From positions 1 through 48,970 of the forward strand of contig NZ_QQNH01000019.1 in the NCBI RefSeq assembly GCF_003345525.1: a DNA stretch of 48,970 nt. Direction: 5' to 3'. The notes below the pieces were generated by a model. It searched no databases and was not told where the DNA came from. It saw only the letters and a list, made by a program, of their open reading frames with translations. Shown here piece by piece: positions 44,468 to 48,970 of this stretch. Made by a program: the position numbers and the translations under genes. The first letter of the stretch is position 1. The number at the start of each line of letters is the position of its first letter. Origin of the DNA: Pelagibacterium lacus. Lineage in GTDB: Bacteria > Pseudomonadota > Alphaproteobacteria > Rhizobiales > Devosiaceae.

Positions 44468-44848
44468 TCAGTCCGGCCCGTGGCACACGGCTTCGATGTT
44501 GTGCCCGTCGGGATCGAAGACGAAGGCACCGTAATAGTGAGGGTGGTAGATGGCGCGCAGGCCCGGCGCGCCATTGTCGCGGGCCCCGGCCTTGAGGGCG
44601 GCGGCGTGGAAGGCATCGACATCGGCCCGCGATCTGGCCGCAAAGGCGATGTGCAGCTTGCCGGTGCAGCGTCCTCCGGCGCTGAGCCAGAATTCGGGCT
44701 TGTCGGCGCCATAGCCGGCCAGCATGCCCTGCGGGGTTTTGAACTCCTGCAGGCAGCGATAGCCGAGGGTGGCGAGCACGGAATCGTAAAATCCGCGCGT
44801 CCTCCCGTAATCGGCGACGCTCAGTCCGAAATGGTCGATCATGGTCAT
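44468..44848 (-). CDS. VOC-superfamily (glyoxalase/bleomycin-resistance-like) protein
   Basis: The 126-aa protein has one vicinal-oxygen-chelate fold with two beta-alpha-beta-beta-beta modules: MTMIDHFGLSVADYGRTRGFYDSVLATLGYR at the start and HYYGAFVFDPDGHNIEAVCHG at the end, with likely metal ligands H6 and E119. Members include glyoxalase I, thiol transferases and dioxygenases; the reaction is unknown. GGGAGGAG precedes the ATG at 44848, which overlaps the stop of the upstream GFA gene by 4 bp, so it is the last gene of the cysS operon. Confidence 0.85.
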   Translation of the reverse strand: MTMIDHFGLSVADYGRTRGFYDSVLATLGYRCLQEFKTPQGMLAGYGADKPEFWLSAGGRCTGKLHIAFAARSRADVDAFHAAALKAGARDNGAPGLRAIYHPHYYGAFVFDPDGHNIEAVCHGPD

Positions 44849-45330
44849 GGCTCCTCCCTTTCTGGCCAATGGTCCGTGTCGTGATCGGGGTGTTGAAAAT
44901 TTTCCATGCCGGCATAGGCGGTCTTCTCGGCGTCCAACTTGGCAATCGGACGACTGCGGACAGCCGGAAGGGTATCCAGCGCCGGATGCGCGCATTCGGG
45001 CGCCAGCGCGAAATCGACCTCCAGCACGGCGGGATCGTCGAAAGAGCCGAAGGTGAACGAGGTGGTCTCGTCGTTCCACACAAAGGACAACGGCGTGCCG
45101 CATGCGGGGCAAAATCCGCGCTTCGCCAGCGTGGAACTCTGGAAATAAGCCGGCGCGCCACGCGTCCATGTGATCGAGCCGGTCGGAGCGGTGGCAAAGG
45201 CGCCAAAGAGGCCACCTGTCGCCTTCTGGCACATGCGGCAATGGCAGACCGAGGTGTGCTCAACCCCGCCCGCGATGCGATAGCGCACCGCACCGCATTG
45301 ACAGCCGCCGGTATGCGCGTCCCGGCTCAT
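44845..45330 (-). CDS. GFA-family (glutathione-dependent formaldehyde-activating enzyme-like) protein 1
   Basis: The 161-aa protein has the GFA zinc fold with seven cysteines at 10, 12, 29, 31, 34, 74 and 77 (GGCQCGAVRY, CHCRMCQK, FCPACGTPL). The family is named for Gfa, proposed to condense formaldehyde and glutathione to S-hydroxymethylglutathione; most paralogues have no proven activity. The C-terminal extension ends NFQHPDHDTDHWPEREEP, a motif shared with the two neighbouring paralogues. Overlaps of 4 bp link it to GFA 2 upstream and the VOC gene downstream. Confidence 0.88.
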   Translation of the reverse strand: MSRDAHTGGCQCGAVRYRIAGGVEHTSVCHCRMCQKATGGLFGAFATAPTGSITWTRGAPAYFQSSTLAKRGFCPACGTPLSFVWNDETTSFTFGSFDDPAVLEVDFALAPECAHPALDTLPAVRSRPIAKLDAEKTAYAGMENFQHPDHDTDHWPEREEP

Positions 45331-45827
45331 CTTTGCCTCGGGGTGGGCGACCAGGCGTCGGTGTCGCGGTCGGGGTGCTGGTGGTTGCTGGCTCTGATGG
45401 CGGCGGCCCAGGCCTCGTGGCCGGCTTCGGTCGCCCCGCCATCCTCGATGGCGGTGATGGTCTCGAACCAGGGCATTTTCCCTTCCGTGCCCGTATGGCC
45501 GCCGGGCGGGAAAGCGCCGGGAGTATCCAGCGAGCCGATGGTGAAATTGGTGCGGCCGTTATGCACGTCGTGATAGAAGAGCGGCGTGCCACAATTGGCG
45601 CAGAAGCCGCGCTCCACATGCTCGGAACTGCGCCACACGGCGGGCTGCCCCCGCGTCCAGGCGATGGCGTCGTCGGGCGCGGCGACGAGGGCGGCGAAGA
45701 TGTTGCCCACCGCCTTCTGGCACATGCGGCAATGGCACAGATGGGCATTGTCGTGCATCTCGGTGGCATGATAGCGCACCGCGCCGCACTGGCAGCCGCC
45801 GCTCACCTCCATATCGATCCTGTTCAT
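45327..45827 (-). CDS. GFA-family protein 2
   Basis: The 166-aa second tandem paralogue has cysteines at 12, 14, 31, 33, 36, 76 and 79 in the same motifs, followed by GTPLFYHDVHNGRTNFTIGSLDTP. Its C-terminus reads NHQHPDRDTDAWSPTPRQR, a diverged form of the shared tail. I start at the ATG at 45827, which has GGAG upstream and overlaps the GFA 3 stop by 4 bp; the frame is open to 45911, but that part is unlike GFA proteins. The function is unproven beyond zinc binding. Confidence 0.88.
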   Translation of the reverse strand: MNRIDMEVSGGCQCGAVRYHATEMHDNAHLCHCRMCQKAVGNIFAALVAAPDDAIAWTRGQPAVWRSSEHVERGFCANCGTPLFYHDVHNGRTNFTIGSLDTPGAFPPGGHTGTEGKMPWFETITAIEDGGATEAGHEAWAAAIRASNHQHPDRDTDAWSPTPRQR

Positions 45828-46291
45828 AGGGGCTCCTCCCGGGGTGGCCAGGTTTCGGTATCGTGATCGGGGTGTTGGTTGGAATGGATGCCGGCCATGA
45901 AATCGCGCCATTCATCGGTGGTTTCTCGGACCGGCAGGGCGGTCAGCCGCTCGAAGAAGCCGAGCTTGTCGGCGCGGTTGACCTGGATTTCGGGCGGCAC
46001 CTTTTCGGGCTCGTCGAAGGCGCCGATGGCCAGTTCGAGCCCGAACTTGGTCTCGTAGGCCAGCGGGGTGCCGCATTCGCCGCAAAAGGCGCGGCGGGCG
46101 GCGTCCGAGGACTGTAACCATTTGGGCTCGCCCCGCGTCCAGCGGCCATCATGGGTGGTGACCAGGGGGCCGAAAAAGCTGCCGAAGGCCTTCTGGCACA
46201 TGCGGCAATGGCAGATCGAGCCGCGGCCGACCAGCTTGGTGGCGAATCGGACGGCGCCGCATTGGCAGCCGCCGGTGAGGTCTTCAGCCAT
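45824..46291 (-). CDS. GFA-family protein 3
   Basis: The 155-aa third paralogue, first of the three in transcription order, has cysteines at 9, 11, 27, 29, 32, 70 and 73, then GTPLAYETKFGLELAIGAFDEPEKVPPEIQVN. The tail NQHPDHDTETWPPREEP matches that of GFA 1 closely. The ATG at 46291 lies 8 bp inside the end of the DUF559 gene. The three proteins differ a good deal in the middle, so the triplication is not recent and the paralogues probably have different ligands. Confidence 0.88.
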   Translation of the reverse strand: MAEDLTGGCQCGAVRFATKLVGRGSICHCRMCQKAFGSFFGPLVTTHDGRWTRGEPKWLQSSDAARRAFCGECGTPLAYETKFGLELAIGAFDEPEKVPPEIQVNRADKLGFFERLTALPVRETTDEWRDFMAGIHSNQHPDHDTETWPPREEPL

Positions 46292-46796
46292 GGGTCTTCT
46301 CCTCGAGCCTGTGCCACACCGTATCGAGCACGCCATCGCGGTTGGCGGCGAGTTCATCGTTCCAGAAGCGCTGCACCGAAAAGCCCTTGGCCTCGAACCA
46401 GCGGTCGCGGGCCGGATCGGTGGCGCTTTCGGCGTGCTGAGAACCGTCGAGCTCGATGATGAGCCGGGCGGAATAACAGACGAAATCGGCGATATAGGGC
46501 CCGATGGGGACCTGGCGGCGGAATTTGTACGGCTCCAGGCGGCGATCGCGGAGGATAAGCCACATCTGCCGTTCGGGCTCGGTGGGGTTGGCGCGCATGG
46601 TTTTGGCGAAGCCGCGATGGCGGCGTGGGGTTTCATGACGCCATTGCGTGCCGGCCGGTTTCAGGCGTTCCAAACCGATGGTGCGGTTTGGGGCGGGGGC
46701 TGCGCACCCCTCATCCGTCTCGGACCTACGGTCCGATCCACCTTCTCCCTCAAGGGGAGAAGGAAGAGTGTTCCCCGGCGTCTGCTTGCCGCTCAT
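46284..46796 (-). CDS. DUF559 endonuclease-like protein
   Basis: The 170-aa protein has a DUF559 domain at about 70-165 ([58 protein letters not shown]), which has the PD-(D/E)XK nuclease fold: D near 112, E and D of IELDG near 121-123. These resemble very-short-patch repair nucleases, but the biological role is unknown. The ATG at 46796 overlaps the cysS stop (ATGA) and has GGGAGG upstream, so coupling to cysS sets the start. Residues about 11-32 are the translation of a palindromic repeat, so the original N-terminus may have been shorter. Confidence 0.8.
   Translation of the reverse strand: MSGKQTPGNTLPSPLEGEGGSDRRSETDEGCAAPAPNRTIGLERLKPAGTQWRHETPRRHRGFAKTMRANPTEPERQMWLILRDRRLEPYKFRRQVPIGPYIADFVCYSARLIIELDGSQHAESATDPARDRWFEAKGFSVQRFWNDELAANRDGVLDTVWHRLEEKTHG
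46701..46765. repeat. palindromic repeat translated within the DUF559 gene
   Basis: CACCCCTCATCCG, then the hairpin CGGACC-TAC-GGTCCG, then CTTCTCCC-TCAAG-GGGAGAAG form a repeat of the type widespread between genes in Hyphomicrobiales. Here it lies in frame inside a coding region. Confidence 0.7.
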
Positions 46797-48196
46797 CGCC
46801 TTACCTCCCATTTGGTACGCTTTTCGCCGGTTTCGGGGTCCTTGTAGTCGAGGAGGGCGATGCCGGCGGCGGCGAGTTCGGAGCGCAGGGCGTCGGCGGT
46901 GGGGAAGTCGCGGGCGGCGAGGGCGGCGAGGCGCTGGGCGACCTTGGCCGCGATGGCCCCGTCATCGGCGGTTGACGAGCGGATCAGGCTGTCGGCGGAG
47001 AGCCCGAGAAAGCCCAGGGTGGCCGCGAGGCTGGCGGCGGCTGCGGGCTCGCCGCGATTGGCGGCGCGGGCCAGGCCGTCGAGAACCGTCGCCACGCGGG
47101 AGAAGTTGAGGTCGTCGGCCAGTTCGGCAATAGCCGAGGGGTCGGGGACAGCCCCGGATTCTGCCGCGCTCGCGGCGCGCTGCCAGCCGGCGAGGCGGTT
47201 CTCCGCCTCCTCCAGCCGGGCGCGGGAGAAATCGATGGGCTCGCGGTAATGGGTCATCAGCATGGCGAGGCGCAGCACGTCGCCCGGCCAGGCGCGGCCG
47301 CCAAAGGCATCGGTTTCGAGCAGGTCGTGAATGGTGACGAAATTGCCCTCGGACTTGCTCATCTTGCGGCCCTCGACCTGAAGATAGCCGTTGTGCATCC
47401 AGTAATTGGCCATCACCGGCGTGCCATGGGCGCAGCGGGACTGGGCGATCTCGTTCTCATGATGGGGGAAGATCAGGTCGAGCCCGCCGCCATGGATGTC
47501 GAACTGGGTGCCGAGAAAGGCCTCGCTCATGGCCGAGCATTCGATGTGCCAGCCGGGGCGGCCTCGACCCCACGGGCTGTCCCAGCCGGGCTCCTCGGCG
47601 CTGGAGGCCTTCCAGAGCACGAAATCGGCGGGGTTCTCCTTGTGGCTGTCCACCGCGACGCGGGCCCCGGCGATGTTGTCGTCGAGATTGCGGCCGGACA
47701 ACTGGCCGTAGTCGGGCATGGACGCGACGCGGAACAGCACCTCGCCCGCCGCCTCATAGGCATGGCCCTTGTCCACGAGGCGCGCGATGATGGCGATCAT
47801 GCCCTCGATATGCTCGGTGGCGCGGGGTTCGACGGTGGGCTGCAGGCATCCGAGGGCGGCGACGTCCTTGTGGAACTGGCCGGCGGTCTTCTCGGTCACG
47901 CGGCGGATGGCGGCGTTGAGGGGCAGATCGGGGTAATCGCGCAGGGCGCGGGCGTTGATCTTGTCGTCGACGTCGGTGATGTTGCGCACATAGGTGACGC
48001 GGTCGGCGCCATAGACATGGCGCAGCAGGCGGAACAGCACGTCGAAGACGATGACCGGGCGCGCATTGCCGATATGGGCGAAATCATAGACGGTGGGGCC
48101 GCAGACATACATGCGGACATTGGCCGGATCGAGAGGGGTGAACTCCTCCTTCTGCCGGGTCAGCGTGTTGGTCAGCTTCAGGCGCGGCGTCGTCAT
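46793..48196 (-). CDS. cysS: cysteinyl-tRNA synthetase
   Basis: The 467-aa class I synthetase charges tRNA-Cys. It has [25 protein letters not shown] (HIGH-type HIGN near 37-40, zinc Cys just before), [48 protein letters not shown] with zinc ligands near 220-250, and KMSKSEGNF near 280. The C-terminal anticodon domain is complete. I start at the ATG at 48196; the frame extends to 48244, but the extra residues are not family-like. It is the first gene of a six-gene overlapping operon (cysS, DUF559, three GFA, VOC), an unusual setting for this housekeeping gene. Confidence 0.96.
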   Translation of the reverse strand: MTTPRLKLTNTLTRQKEEFTPLDPANVRMYVCGPTVYDFAHIGNARPVIVFDVLFRLLRHVYGADRVTYVRNITDVDDKINARALRDYPDLPLNAAIRRVTEKTAGQFHKDVAALGCLQPTVEPRATEHIEGMIAIIARLVDKGHAYEAAGEVLFRVASMPDYGQLSGRNLDDNIAGARVAVDSHKENPADFVLWKASSAEEPGWDSPWGRGRPGWHIECSAMSEAFLGTQFDIHGGGLDLIFPHHENEIAQSRCAHGTPVMANYWMHNGYLQVEGRKMSKSEGNFVTIHDLLETDAFGGRAWPGDVLRLAMLMTHYREPIDFSRARLEEAENRLAGWQRAASAAESGAVPDPSAIAELADDLNFSRVATVLDGLARAANRGEPAAAASLAATLGFLGLSADSLIRSSTADDGAIAAKVAQRLAALAARDFPTADALRSELAAAGIALLDYKDPETGEKRTKWEVRR

Positions 48197-48554
48197 GTGG
48201 TACGGGTCCCCAGGCGTGTGCGGTCCCGCTGGCAGCGGGTCCAATCCTTATGTGGGGATGACGAAAACCGCGCCGCCAACGAAGGTCAGCGGATAATGGT
48301 GCAACCGAAAATGCAAATCGGGTCAACGGTTTTCATGGGCGGCACAATGGACGCGAAAAAACCGCAAATCAAGACAGAAATTGGGGACGACGCCGACACG
48401 CCGTCCCCCTCATAGTCTGACTTTGGAGTCGATCGGACGTCTGAGCGGCGCTTTGTCTTGCCGGAGCCACGCCGTTGGACGAGCGTTGCACGGGAAAGGG
48501 GGACTCCGCCACCGCTTCACGCAAGTGTGAGAGGGGGCGGGGGTTTGCGTCTGC

Positions 48555-48706
48555 GGCCCCACCCCACCCCTAACCCCTCCCCGTCAAGGGGAGGGTGATT
48601 TCCGGGGCTTGGGGAGGGTGGTGGCAATATCACAGGCAGCGGTATGGGCCACAGCCCCACCTCCCGCACCGCACTGCTTCCCTCCCCCTTGCGGGGAGGG
48701 ATTGAG
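48555..48706. repeat. direct repeat unit 1
   Basis: This roughly 150-bp unit begins GGCCCCACCCCACCCC, contains CTCCCC-GTCAA-GGGGAG and ends CCCTCCCCCTTGCGGGGAGGG. It recurs with few changes at 48760-48902; the two start points lie 205 bp apart. Confidence 0.8.
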
Positions 48707-48759
48707 AGTGGGGGGCCGGCGAAGCCGGCAGCGTCATGATCGCCGACGCTTGCGCCTCG

Positions 48760-48902
48760 GGCCCCACCCCACCCCTCCCCGTCAAGGGGAGGGTGATTCC
48801 GGGGCTTGGGGAGGGTGGAGGCAATGTCACAGGCAGCTGTATCGGAGACCCACAGCCCCACCTCCCGCACCGCACTGCTTCCCTCCCCCTTGCGGGGGAT
48901 TG
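48760..48902. repeat. direct repeat unit 2
   Basis: This second copy of the unit at 48555 differs by a 5-bp deletion near its start, an insertion in the middle (CGGAGAC near 48842-48848) and a shortened terminal GC hairpin. Between the units lie GCCGGC-GAA-GCCGGC (48717-48731) and unique sequence. Confidence 0.8.
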
Positions 48903-48970
48903 TTCATGTTGGACTCGCGAGTTGCTTTCGCGCGAGGAAGATGTCGAGAGTGATGTGGAGCATTTCGAGT

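Larger units (their letters stand above)
48197..48970. other. 774-bp intergenic region with direct repeats
   Basis: No secure gene lies here. The left part (48197-48420) should hold the cysS promoter and includes a hairpin GGGGACG/CGTCCCC (48384-48411) and a 39-codon plus-strand frame at 48296-48415 that I do not call. From 48540 on the DNA is C/T-rich and dominated by two direct repeats. At the right edge, ATG 48941 follows GAGGAAG on the plus strand and might begin a gene cut off by the window end. Confidence 0.5.

Noticed and set aside
48517-48953. Open frames on both strands over the terminal repeats
   Set aside because: They encode the hairpin repeats and have no protein-like composition.
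48941-48970. Start of a gene at the right edge
   Set aside because: ATG with GAGGAAG upstream, but only ten codons are visible, so no identification is possible.

Overview
This 49 kb window is a GC-rich chromosomal segment of an alphaproteobacterium. The most likely group is the Hyphomicrobiales, in or near the Devosiaceae (inferred from gene style: aerobic cob genes, Yej importer, TRAP transporter, carboxyspermidine pathway and Rhizobiales-type intergenic repeats). Genes fill about 95 percent of it, often with 4-bp ATGA overlaps. I see no rRNA, tRNA, CRISPR, phage or insertion sequence.

Region by region. (1) 0.09-4.8 kb: a small hypothetical gene, then a pyrimidine block: a class 1B dihydroorotate dehydrogenase pair (pyrK-like, pyrD), an overlapping M20 carbamoyl-amidohydrolase and pyrE with its own promoter and terminator. 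A 7-4-7 palindrome covers the pyrK start. (2) 4.8-9.8 kb: a TRAP transporter (dctP, dctQ, dctM) and a small alpha/beta-barrel protein, divergent from an FMN-dependent L-lactate-type dehydrogenase. (3) 9.8-16.7 kb: a 14-TM MFS exporter, gamma-glutamyltransferase, an IclR regulator and the two-gene carboxyspermidine route to spermidine, whose leader carries an attenuator-like terminator. (4) 16.9-23.1 kb: an aerobic cobalamin operon, cobF-G-H-I-J-L-M, with no cobK. (5) 23.2-30.6 kb: a PAP2 phosphatase, then a Yej-type peptide importer (yejB, yejE, yejF, yejA) with a VapBC-like toxin-antitoxin pair spliced between yejE and yejF. (6) 30.6-38.4 kb: a DadA-like oxidoreductase, a 48-residue membrane protein, nadC, and a PadR-regulated RND efflux operon. 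(7) 38.4-44.4 kb (minus strand): an ArsR regulator with an Atm1-type ABC exporter, a Pro/Ala-rich LysM protein and citramalate synthase. (8) 44.5-48.2 kb (minus strand): cysS followed by five overlapping small genes (DUF559, three tandem GFA paralogues, a VOC protein). (9) 48.2-49.0 kb: non-coding DNA with a direct repeat of about 205-bp period.

The points most worth a second look are the toxin-antitoxin pair inside the yej operon, the four-segment attenuator upstream of the spermidine genes, the dihydroorotate dehydrogenase/carbamoyl-hydrolase operon with its palindrome, and the cysS-GFA operon in which a palindromic repeat is translated in frame.
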